A stretch of DNA of 64,000 nucleotides. Source: Streptomyces coeruleorubidus (GTDB lineage: Bacteria > Actinomycetota > Actinomycetes > Streptomycetales > Streptomycetaceae). The position numbers and the translations under genes are program-made. A model generated the notes under the pieces. The model saw nothing but the letters and a program-made list of their open reading frames with translations. It was not told where the DNA came from and made no database searches. How positions within the stretch are numbered: the stretch's first letter is position 1; each line of letters begins with the position of its first letter. Of this stretch, positions 35,428 through 45,877 are shown piece after piece. The DNA is taken from the NCBI RefSeq assembly GCF_028885415.1, contig NZ_CP118527.1, positions 3,224,001-3,288,000 on the forward strand. The letters are read 5' to 3'.

Positions 35428-38181
35428 TCAGTCTCGCGCCACCCTCAGCCCTCCGCCCCCTCCTACGACCGCCAGTGCGCCGTCCCGGTCCGTCCGCAGC
35501 ACCGCCGCACCCCCGGCGCGCAGCGCCGCGACCGTGCCGGGCGCCGGATGCCCGTACCGGTTGTCCGCACCGCAGCTGATCAGGGCCAGCCGCGGGGCCG
35601 CCCGGCGTATCAGGCCGGGATCCTGGTAGGCCGAGCCGTGGTGGGCGACCTTCAGCACGTCCACGCTCTGCAGGTCCCCGGCCGCCGGTGATCTCGCCAG
35701 CGCCCGCTGGGCCGGGGGCTCGAGGTCCCCGAGGAGCAGCAGACGCAGTCCTGCCGACCGGACCAGCATGGCGACGCTGGCGTCGTTCGGCCCCTCCGGC
35801 GCCGGGTGGGCCGGGAGCAGCTGCGGATGCGAGCCCGGTGGCGGGGCCGGAGGCGGGCTCGGGGGTGGCCACACCACCTGCCAGGACAGCTCTCCGGTGC
35901 GGCGCTGCTCCCCGGCGGCGGCCCGCGTCACGGGTACCCTCCGGGCCGCCGCCTGTCTCCGTACGAACGCGGCCTGGTCCGCGGGCTCTTCGAAGCCGGT
36001 CGTCTCGATCGCGCCCACCACCCGCCCGCGCAGCACACCGGGCAGGCCCGCCACGTGATCGGCGTGGAAGTGGGTGAGCACGACCAGCGGAATCCTGGTG
36101 ATGCCAAGTGAGCGCAGGCAGTGGTCGACGAGCTGCGGATCGGGTCCCGCGTCCACCACCACCCCGGTGCCCTGGCCCGCCGCGAGCACCATGGCGTCGC
36201 CCTGCCCCACGTCGCACATCACAAGCCGCCAGCCGGGCGGCGGCCAGCCCGTGACCACCCGGGTCAGCGGCGGCGGCTGCACCACCACCAGCACCAGCGC
36301 CAGGCCGCAGACCCCGCACCACCAGGGATGCCCGAGCAGCCGCCGCCCCACGAGCAGCACGACCAGGGTCACGGCCGCGAGCAGCGCCGCACCCGCCCAA
36401 CTGCCCGGCCAGTCCACCCCTGCTCCCGGCAGCGCCGCCCCGGTACGGGCCACCTCAGCGATCCACTCGGCGGGCCAATGCGCGCACCACGCCAGGGCCT
36501 TGGCCACCGGCATCGCCATCGGTGCCGTGACCAGTGCCGCGAAGCCCAGCACGGTGGCCGGCGCGATCGCGAACTCCGCGATCAGATTGCACGGCACCGC
36601 CACCAGGCTCACCCGCGCCGACAGCACGGCGACGACGGGCGCGCACAGGGCCTGCGCGGCGGCAGCGGCGGCCAGCGCCTCGGCGAGCCGCGGCGGCACC
36701 CCGCGCCGACGCAGCCCGGCGCTCCAGCGCGGCGCGAGCGTGAGCAGGGCGCCGGTGGCCACGACGGAGAGCAGAAACCCGTAACTCCGCGCCAGCCACG
36801 GGTCGTACAGCACCAGCAGCAGGACCGCCGTCGCCAGCGCCGGGATGAGTGACCTGCGGCGGCCGGTCGCGAGGGCGAGCAGCGCGACGGCTCCGCAGGC
36901 CGCGGCCCGCAGCACGCTCGGATCCGGTCTGCACACGATGACGAACCCGAGTGAGAGCACGCCTGCGAGCACCGCGGTCGTCCGCAGGGAGACACCGAGG
37001 CGGGGCGCGAGCCCCCGCCGCTCGACGTGCTGCGCCAGGCCCGGCGGCCCGAGCAGCAGGGCGAGCAGAATCGTGAAGTTGGCCCCGGACACGGCGAGCG
37101 TGTGCGTGAGGTCGGTCTCCTTGAACGCCTCCTCCAGCTCCGGGGTGATCCGCGAGGTGTCCCCCACGACCAGCCCCGGCAACAGCGCCCGGGCATCGGC
37201 CGGCAGCCCGTCGGTCGCCTCCCGCAGCCCGGCCCGCAGCCGCCCGGCGAGCCGCTGAGCAGCCGAGGGCTCCCCCACCACCTCCGGTTCGGCCTGGCCC
37301 CGCACCCGCAGCACGGCCGCGACCCGGTCACCGCCCGTCATCGCGGGCGCCAGCCGCGCGCTGACCCGCAGCCGCGTCGACGGCAGCAGCCCCAGCCACG
37401 GCGACCGCACGGGCCCACCGGCGGCCGCCCGCCCACCCTCGACAGACCCGTTGGCGGACGCCGACCGCCCATCCCCGACGGCCCCGGTCGCCCCACCCAC
37501 GGGTACAGGCCTCCCATCCCCGACGGCCCCGGTCGCCCCACCCGCAGACACCGACCGCCCACCATCGGCAGCCCGACCGGCCGACCCCACGTCGACGATC
37601 ACCAGCACCGGCGCCCGCGTCGCCACCGTCGCGCCACCCGCCTCCTGAACGCGCCGCACATCGGCGTCGATCAGCACGGCGGTCGGAGCGACGTGATCGC
37701 CCCGGACCCTCGGCCGGGTGAGCCGGGGGTCGGAGGTGAGCTCGACCTCGGCGGTCACCGTCGCGTACTCCCGCGCCAGACCCGGCACGGGCCCCCGGCG
37801 CAGATCCGCCCCATGCAGCCCGGCCGAGGCGGCAGCCGCGGCCACGCACAGCAGCACAGCTGCGGCCGACGCTCGCGACCATGAGGCCCACCCTGCTCGC
37901 CGGGCCATCGGCAGCAGGCCGACGGCGGCCAGACAGCCGACCACGATGCCCAGAACCCACCCCGGCGATGCGTCCAGCACCAGTGCGGCCGTGCCCCAGG
38001 CCGCGAGGGCGGGTGGGACGAGCCGCAGGTCCGTGGGTCCTTCCTGCCGCGGACGGGAGCTGCCCAGCCGCTTCCCGGAGGAGGCGTGCACGGACGACCG
38101 GGCGGGAGCGGCCGACGCGGCGGTGAAGGCCTCGGGCGTCGCCTCGTCCCGCCCCGTCGGCAGGTCACGGGTGCTCCTCAT
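35428..38181 (-). CDS. comEC: ComEC/Rec2 family DNA-uptake channel protein
   Basis: A 917-residue membrane protein. It has a soluble N-terminal extension, then N-terminal helices and a DUF4131/OB-like region (about 50-300), a multi-helix Competence domain (about 330-590) and a C-terminal MBL hydrolase domain with THFHADHVAGLP. This is the family of the inner-membrane channel for transforming ssDNA. The role in Streptomyces, not known to be naturally competent, is unclear. Unusually, the DUF4131 part carries Gly/Ala-rich 15-residue repeats. Its ATG overlaps the comEA stop by four bases. Confidence 0.92.
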   Translation of the reverse strand: MRSTRDLPTGRDEATPEAFTAASAAPARSSVHASSGKRLGSSRPRQEGPTDLRLVPPALAAWGTAALVLDASPGWVLGIVVGCLAAVGLLPMARRAGWASWSRASAAAVLLCVAAAAASAGLHGADLRRGPVPGLAREYATVTAEVELTSDPRLTRPRVRGDHVAPTAVLIDADVRRVQEAGGATVATRAPVLVIVDVGSAGRAADGGRSVSAGGATGAVGDGRPVPVGGATGAVGDGRSASANGSVEGGRAAAGGPVRSPWLGLLPSTRLRVSARLAPAMTGGDRVAAVLRVRGQAEPEVVGEPSAAQRLAGRLRAGLREATDGLPADARALLPGLVVGDTSRITPELEEAFKETDLTHTLAVSGANFTILLALLLGPPGLAQHVERRGLAPRLGVSLRTTAVLAGVLSLGFVIVCRPDPSVLRAAACGAVALLALATGRRRSLIPALATAVLLLVLYDPWLARSYGFLLSVVATGALLTLAPRWSAGLRRRGVPPRLAEALAAAAAAQALCAPVVAVLSARVSLVAVPCNLIAEFAIAPATVLGFAALVTAPMAMPVAKALAWCAHWPAEWIAEVARTGAALPGAGVDWPGSWAGAALLAAVTLVVLLVGRRLLGHPWWCGVCGLALVLVVVQPPPLTRVVTGWPPPGWRLVMCDVGQGDAMVLAAGQGTGVVVDAGPDPQLVDHCLRSLGITRIPLVVLTHFHADHVAGLPGVLRGRVVGAIETTGFEEPADQAAFVRRQAAARRVPVTRAAAGEQRRTGELSWQVVWPPPSPPPAPPPGSHPQLLPAHPAPEGPNDASVAMLVRSAGLRLLLLGDLEPPAQRALARSPAAGDLQSVDVLKVAHHGSAYQDPGLIRRAAPRLALISCGADNRYGHPAPGTVAALRAGGAAVLRTDRDGALAVVGGGGGLRVARD
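37467..37556 (-). repeat. 45-bp repeats inside comEC
   Basis: Two adjacent 45-base units (15 codons; GGATGAVGDGR) encode a Gly/Ala-rich loop in the extracytoplasmic part of ComEC, with degenerate flanking copies. The length is in frame, so copy number can vary without breaking the gene. Confidence 0.8.
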
Positions 38182-39332
38182 GGCCGTACGAGATTCCGCA
38201 GGTCGGCGAAGCGGCGGTCGCCGATCCCGTTCACCTCGCGCAGCTCGTCCACGGAGCGGAACCCGCCGGCTTGCGTGCGGTAGTCGATGATGTGCTGCGC
38301 CAGCACCGGGCCGACACCCGGCAGGGTGTCGAGCTGGTCCGCGGTGGCCGTGTTGAGGGAGACGGGAACCCCTGGCATCGCGCCGCCCGCCGCCGCACCG
38401 GCCGTGCCTCCGGCAGCCGTACCGCCCGCCCCGGTCCCCACGGCGGGAGCCGGGCCCCCGACGATCACCTGCTCGCCGTCCACGAGGAAGCGGGCGCGGT
38501 TGAGACCGTCGGTCTTCGTGCCGGGCTTCACCCCGCCCGCCGCGCGCAGCGCGTCCGCGACACGCGAGCCGGCCGGCAGCCGGTGGATTCCGGGTTCACG
38601 GACCTTGCCGCCGACGTCCACGACGATCTCGGGCCCTCCTGCGGCACCTGTCGCCTTCGCCGCCCCTGCGGGCGCGCCCGGTCCTCGTTCCGGCCCGGCC
38701 TGTCCGCTCTGTCCCGGCTCCCCGTACGGTGCCGCCGCCCGCACCACCTCGGGCGGCCGTACGGACTGGGTCCGGCCGGCCCAGAAGTGCTGCACGGCGA
38801 ACGCCGCGGCGACGACGAGCACCATCGTCAGCGCGAGCACGCTCCGCCGCTCCAGGCCACACCTGGCCTGCAACCACAGGGGCATGCGCTCCCGCACCGC
38901 GAGCCCGGCCCGCTCCCGCCAGGCCCCTTCCCCGAGGCGGTCGTCCCCGCCGCCTGCCCCGGTGCCCGCCCCACCGTCGACACCGACAGGGACGCGGGCG
39001 GGGACACCGACTGACTCCACATCAGGACCCACACGTGGTCCCGCAGCAGCCTCCTGCCGATCGAGCCCTCGCCGAGCACGTCCTCCACCGGCCGTCTCCT
39101 CGGGCTCGGGCGGACCATGGCCCGACTCCCGCCGCTCCCCGGCCCGTTCGGCATGCTCGCCGAACAGCGCCTCCGCGCGTCGGCGGAGTTCCTCCGCCGA
39201 GGCCTGACGATGCCGTGCCCGGCCGCGTGCGACAGGCCGGTGACGGCGGTGACGGATGCGGCCGTCGGACGCCGGTCCACGGCCCGGCCCGCTGGTCGCA
39301 GTCGCTGTGCGTGAACGTGATCGAAGTGCCAT
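38178..39332 (-). CDS. comEA: ComEA family helix-hairpin-helix DNA-binding protein
   Basis: A 384-residue competence-type DNA receptor. The N-terminal region is Arg/Gly-rich and cytoplasmic, one transmembrane helix (SVLALTMVLVVAAAFAVQHF) lies at about residue 160-180, a SLBB domain (VVDVGGKVREPGIHRLPAG) follows, and tandem HhH motifs (LNTATADQLDTLPGVGPVLA) lie at the C-terminus. Length exceeds Bacillus ComEA because of the long cytoplasmic head. The ATG at 39332 is a choice of convenience; no good ribosome-binding site is present. It precedes comEC with a 4-base overlap. Confidence 0.9.
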   Translation of the reverse strand: MALRSRSRTATATSGPGRGPASDGRIRHRRHRPVARGRARHRQASAEELRRRAEALFGEHAERAGERRESGHGPPEPEETAGGGRARRGLDRQEAAAGPRVGPDVESVGVPARVPVGVDGGAGTGAGGGDDRLGEGAWRERAGLAVRERMPLWLQARCGLERRSVLALTMVLVVAAAFAVQHFWAGRTQSVRPPEVVRAAAPYGEPGQSGQAGPERGPGAPAGAAKATGAAGGPEIVVDVGGKVREPGIHRLPAGSRVADALRAAGGVKPGTKTDGLNRARFLVDGEQVIVGGPAPAVGTGAGGTAAGGTAGAAAGGAMPGVPVSLNTATADQLDTLPGVGPVLAQHIIDYRTQAGGFRSVDELREVNGIGDRRFADLRNLVRP

Positions 39333-39451
39333 GCGACGAGGATCGGCCACTTCGGCACCCTCGCGATGATCTTGGTCAATTCCCGGGGACGACCGCCGGC
39401 TTGTGGATAACTCGGCCACCCACCCGGGTGATCAGAGCCCGCCGTAACCGT

Positions 39452-40297
39452 TCACTGCGGCGAAACCACGACCCCCAGCAACCCGGGCCCCGTGTGCGCC
39501 CCGATCACTGCGCCGACCTCGCTGACATGCAGATCGGCAAGCCCCGGCACCCGTGCCCGCAACCGGTCGGCGAGGGCCGACGCCCGGTCCGGGGCGGCGA
39601 GATGGTGGACGGCGACGTCGACCTGGGCACTGCCCGCACGCTCGGCCGCGATCTCCTCGAGGCGGGCGATGGCCTTCGAAGCGGTCCGCACCTTCTCCAG
39701 CGGTTCGATACGGCCGTCGGCCAGTTGCAGCAGCGGCTTCACCGCGAGCGCCGAGCCCAGCAGGGCCTGCGCGGCACCGATACGGCCGCCGCGGCGCAGG
39801 TAGTCGAGGGTGTCGACGTAGAAGTAGGCGGACGTGCCCGCGGCCCGCTTCTCCGCGGCGGTGACGGCCTCGTCCACCGTGCCGTCCGACTCCGCGGTGT
39901 GCGCCGCGGCGAGCGCGCAGAAGCCGAGCGCCATCGCGATCATGCCGGTGTCCACCACCCGCACCGGCACCGGCGCCTGCCGCGCGGCGACGACGGCCGC
40001 GTCGTACGTGCCGGAGAGCTCGGCGGACAGATGGAGGGAGACGATGCCGGTGGCGCCGGACTCGGCGACCTTGCGGTAGGTCTCCTCGAAGAGGGCGGGA
40101 CTGGGCCGCGAGGTCGTCACCGGGCGCCGCTTCTGCAAAGCCTGGGCGAGGGCGCGGGTCGAGATCTCGGTGCCCTCCTCCAGCGCCCGGTCGCCGAGGA
40201 CGACGGTCAGAGGTACCGCTGTGATGCCGTGACGCTCCATCGTCCGGGCCGGCAGGTAGGCCGTTGAATCGGTGACGATCGCGACATGGCGGGACAT
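39452..40297 (-). CDS. DegV family fatty-acid-binding protein
   Basis: A 281-residue DegV-fold protein that binds a fatty acid for the FakA/FakB acyl-phosphate system. The N-terminal HVAIVTDSTAYLP and the TSRPSPALFEETY segment carry the conserved lipid-headgroup Ser and Thr residues. Located upstream of comEA on the same strand with a 119-base gap. The FakA kinase partner is not in the window. Confidence 0.93.
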   Translation of the reverse strand: MSRHVAIVTDSTAYLPARTMERHGITAVPLTVVLGDRALEEGTEISTRALAQALQKRRPVTTSRPSPALFEETYRKVAESGATGIVSLHLSAELSGTYDAAVVAARQAPVPVRVVDTGMIAMALGFCALAAAHTAESDGTVDEAVTAAEKRAAGTSAYFYVDTLDYLRRGGRIGAAQALLGSALAVKPLLQLADGRIEPLEKVRTASKAIARLEEIAAERAGSAQVDVAVHHLAAPDRASALADRLRARVPGLADLHVSEVGAVIGAHTGPGLLGVVVSPQ

Positions 40298-40369
40298 GAG
40301 CTGGAGGTTACCTGCCGTAGTGCCCGTGCGGCAGCCCGGCCCCCGTGCCCTGTGCCGCGAGTGGCCGGA

Positions 40370-41131
40370 TCAAGTGGTGCTCTCGGGGCGGGGCTTCTTC
40401 TGCCAGGGGTAGGTGGGGCGCGGGCCCGGCGGGGTGATGGCGGGTCGTGCCGGCTCCTGGGCCGGGCTCGACTGCGGGGCTTCCGGCCAGGTCTGCCCGG
40501 CCGTGGCGGCATCCGCGGCGGGTGCCTCGGGCCACGGCGGCGAGGCGGGCGGGGGCGTCGGAGAAGAGGCGGTCCGGGACTCAGGGGTCGTCGTCCAGTG
40601 CCGCAGCGCCCCGGACTCCAGGTCGATCTGCGCGCTGAGCGAGTCCAGGTCGTCGTCGGCGAAGCGGCGGGCGCGGTCGCGGGCCGCCCAGCGCAGCGAG
40701 TCCGCCGAGTGCGTGATGCGTTCGGTGCGCTCGCGCAGCTCGGGCAGCCGCTCGGCGAGCGCGGTGCGGTCCGGCTCGGACTCCAGACGCTTCAGCTCGT
40801 CGTCCAGCTCGTGTCCATGGGCGCTGAGCCGTTCGAAGAGGCCGAGGGACTCCTTCAGGGACTCGTCCTCGGCGACGGCCGCCTGCAGCGCGTCCTGCGT
40901 GGCGCGCATCGAGGTGCGCAGCTTCAGCCGGAGCTGGGCGAGTTCGCCCGCGGTGCCGGGCTGGGCGAAGGACTTGGCCCGCAGTGTGTGGTCCTCGACC
41001 GTGCGGCGGGCCTGGGTGATGCCGCGGTCCACGCCGCGCTTGGCGGCGCCGACCACCTTCACCGTGGCGTACGCCCCGAGCCCGAGGAAGAGCACGACGA
41101 GCAGGGCGAAGACTGCGATCACTGCTTCCAC
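40370..41131 (-). CDS. Membrane-anchored coiled-coil hypothetical protein
   Basis: A 253-residue protein with one N-terminal transmembrane helix (VIAVFALLVVLFLGLGAYATVKVV, in part residues 4-24), then a long charged helical region (about 35-175) rich in E, R and L with coiled-coil spacing, and a Pro/Ala-rich C-terminal tail (WPEAPAADAATAGQTWPEAP). The GTG start follows GAGGAGG. No catalytic motif is visible. The layout is like other actinobacterial membrane-tethered scaffolds, but I recognise no family. Confidence 0.8.
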   Translation of the reverse strand: MEAVIAVFALLVVLFLGLGAYATVKVVGAAKRGVDRGITQARRTVEDHTLRAKSFAQPGTAGELAQLRLKLRTSMRATQDALQAAVAEDESLKESLGLFERLSAHGHELDDELKRLESEPDRTALAERLPELRERTERITHSADSLRWAARDRARRFADDDLDSLSAQIDLESGALRHWTTTPESRTASSPTPPPASPPWPEAPAADAATAGQTWPEAPQSSPAQEPARPAITPPGPRPTYPWQKKPRPESTT

Positions 41132-41270
41132 AAGGGCTCCTCCTCAGGACGTCACGGCACCTCACGTCGCTCTTCAACGGTAAACGCAGCGGGCAGGCCC
41201 GGAGTTCCAGAAAAACCCCCGAACCTGCCCGTAGGGGACCACCCCGAGAGCGGTCCGCAGTGCCTGTCGG

Positions 41271-44144
<2,874 letters not shown>

Positions 44145-44198
44145 GATCCTCAAAGCTCCATCGATCGTCTCTGCCTGCGGCTGTGGGGTTCGGGAAAC

Positions 44199-44224
44199 GA
44201 AAAATCCCCTCGCACAGGAGGGGA
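44199..44224 (-). terminator. leuS attenuator terminator
   Basis: A seven-base stem (TCCCCTC / GAGGGGA on the plus strand) with a six-base loop, followed in the minus direction by TTTTT. It lies about 55 bases upstream of the leuS start and downstream of the leader peptide, so it would stop leuS transcription when formed. Intrinsic terminators with a U-run are unusual in this genome. Confidence 0.85.
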
Positions 44225-44237
44225 CGCCGCGCCGATT

Positions 44238-44265
44238 CCGGCCACTCGACTCGTCCGGTGGCCGG
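44238..44265 (-). promoter_or_regulatory. Pause or specifier hairpin of the leuS leader
   Basis: Perfect eight-base arms CCGGCCAC / GTGGCCGG around a 12-base loop, between the leader peptide stop and the terminator. This is the usual position of hairpin 1:2 in amino-acid attenuators. Confidence 0.7.
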
Positions 44266-44271
44266 GACTGA

Positions 44272-44310
44272 TCAGCGCGGCCCGCTAAGCAGAAGGCGTA
44301 CGGCACGCAT
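44272..44310 (-). CDS. Leucine leader peptide of leuS
   Basis: A 12-residue peptide [12 protein letters not shown] with three consecutive leucine codons CTT-CTG-CTT, CTT being rare in such GC-rich genomes. The ATG lies six bases after TACCCT, so the message probably starts at the ATG itself. Downstream come a pause hairpin and an intrinsic terminator, the standard architecture of translation-dependent attenuation in which slow leucine decoding permits read-through into leuS. Expression is inference. Confidence 0.75.
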   Translation of the reverse strand: MRAVRLLLSGPR

Positions 44311-44316
44311 GGCGTT

Positions 44317-44322
44317 AGGGTA
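44317..44322 (-). promoter_or_regulatory. -10 box of leuS leader transcript
   Basis: TACCCT on the minus strand, ending seven bases before the A of the leader ATG, which makes the leader peptide message leaderless. No good -35 box is visible. Confidence 0.5.
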
Positions 44323-44549
44323 CCGCAGGCCCCCAGCGCGCCGCGACGCGCTTCCGGTGGGCCGTCTCGTTGCCCAAAAAGCTGAACCAAGGTCAAAAGT
44401 TACTTCGCGTAACAGTCACTAAGGGACATCACAACAACCGCATTGTCCTTTGATAACAACGCAATAACTCAAACCTCGTACTCATCGGTATGGCGCGGCT
44501 TAGAGTGCGGCAGCGGGACCGCTTTCCCGAACCGCTCGGAGTTGCCCCC
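44323..44549. promoter_or_regulatory. Divergent regulatory region between leuS leader and redox operon
   Basis: About 230 bases, of which 44390-44480 are distinctly AT-rich for this genome. An inverted repeat GTTAC-N5-GTAAC lies at 44398-44412. The patch is a plausible operator and promoter for the cytochrome b operon, but I cannot assign convincing -35/-10 boxes. Confidence 0.4.
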
Positions 44550-44615
44550 ATGAACCCTCATCGCAGTAACAGCCCGCTACACCCGGTCACCGGGATGTGG
44601 GGAGGCCGGTCGTGA
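44550..44615 (+). CDS. 21-codon upstream ORF ahead of the cytochrome b gene
   Basis: An ATG with GGAG eight bases upstream encodes MNPHRSNSPLHPVTGMWGGRS. The stop TGA overlaps the GTG start of the cytochrome b gene (GTGA), giving tight translational coupling. The downstream gene's own GGGGAGG lies within this ORF. Translation is inferred from these features only. Confidence 0.5.
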   Translation: MNPHRSNSPLHPVTGMWGGRS

Positions 44616-45877
44616 CGAACTACGACTCCACGGCAGACGACACGTTCGCCGATTTCCTCAACTTCGGCGTCGGTGTGCTGTCCCTCGTGTGCCTGTCCTG
44701 CTCGGTGATCTGGGGGCTGGTCGCCCAGGACCGGATCCTCCTCGACGCGCGCAGGCGCATCCTGGCGCAGGCCGTGCACCGGACGACGGCGGTCGCCTCG
44801 ATCGTCTTCCTCCTGATGCACATCGGAGTCAAGCTGGCGCTCGCGCACACCACGTGGGTCGCGGTGTTCATCCCCTTCGGTCTCATCGCCAGCGACAACG
44901 ACGAGCTCATGGGCCGGTCGTTCCTCGTCGGCCTCGGCACCCTGGCCAGCATGCTCATGATCTTCGTGGGCGTCACGGGCGTGCTGCGCAACCGCTTCGC
45001 GTCCCCGGCGCCCGTCGCGGCCCGCTGGCGGGCCATGCACATGCTGGCCTACCCGGCCTGGTGCGCCGCCCTGGTCCACGGCCTCTACGCGGGCCGCCCG
45101 GCCAAGCCGATCTTCGTCATCCTGTACTGCCTGTCCCTGGCCGGCGTGGCCGGAGCCCTCGCCCTGCGCGCCGCTCCGCGCCCGGTCAAGCGCAAGGTCG
45201 CCGACAAGTTCGCCGAGCTCATCGGGCCCGGGGACGGTCTGGGCCGCCGGGACCTGGAGGAGAGCCGGGCCCGGGCGGGCACCGGCTCCGCGCTGCCCGG
45301 CTACGAGGGCCGGGGCACGCCCGTGGGGGCCACGGCCTCCCCGTCGGGGCCGCTGTACGAGAAGGCGGAACGCCCCTCGGCCAAGGAGCCCGCGAACGGC
45401 TTCGCCGCGGCCTACCGGGCCGTCTCGAGCCCGCCCGTGGGCCGGCAGGCGTTCGCACCGGGGCCGACCGACCGCATGGAGCTGCCGCTGGACATGCAGC
45501 CCACCGAGGCCATCCCGACCGTGGACGGCCCCTCCAGCACCTCGGGCAACTGGCCGATCCCGTCCCCGCCACCGGTCGGCGAGGCCCCACCGTCGGCCTA
45601 CGACCCGCTCCAGGACACGGGCTTCAACATCCCGCCCTACGACCCCCTGCAGGACACCGGACAAAGCATCCCGGCCTATGGCAATCCAGGCGCCGCCGGC
45701 TATGGATCGAGTGACGTGTACGACACGGGTGAGACGAACGCCGTCTACGACACGTACTACCCGAACGACACGTACAACAGCGGTCCCGCCACTGAAACAC
45801 TGCCCGGTGCGTCCTACGACTTCGACGCACCGGGATCGGGCGAACCTTGGAACACGCCTTCCGGAGGCTTTAAGTGA
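44612..45877 (+). CDS. Di-heme cytochrome b-like membrane protein with low-complexity tail
   Basis: A 421-residue protein. Four to five transmembrane helices lie within residues 15-186. Helix 2 carries H56 and H70 and helix 4 carries H143 and H156, spaced 14 and 13 residues, which fits bis-heme binding as in cytochrome b561/ferric reductase-like folds. Residues about 190-421 form a cytoplasmic Pro/Gly-rich tail with two copies of a YDPLQDTG repeat. The GTG at 44612 follows GGGGAGG. It overlaps the NuoF-like gene by four bases. The annotation of heme b is inference from the His pattern; the family is otherwise unnamed to me. Confidence 0.8.
   Translation: MTNYDSTADDTFADFLNFGVGVLSLVCLSCSVIWGLVAQDRILLDARRRILAQAVHRTTAVASIVFLLMHIGVKLALAHTTWVAVFIPFGLIASDNDELMGRSFLVGLGTLASMLMIFVGVTGVLRNRFASPAPVAARWRAMHMLAYPAWCAALVHGLYAGRPAKPIFVILYCLSLAGVAGALALRAAPRPVKRKVADKFAELIGPGDGLGRRDLEESRARAGTGSALPGYEGRGTPVGATASPSGPLYEKAERPSAKEPANGFAAAYRAVSSPPVGRQAFAPGPTDRMELPLDMQPTEAIPTVDGPSSTSGNWPIPSPPPVGEAPPSAYDPLQDTGFNIPPYDPLQDTGQSIPAYGNPGAAGYGSSDVYDTGETNAVYDTYYPNDTYNSGPATETLPGASYDFDAPGSGEPWNTPSGGFK

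Noticed and set aside
44145..44396. N-terminal extension of leuS
   Set aside because: The extension would translate straight through the terminator and leader peptide; the ATG at 44144 matches the family start.
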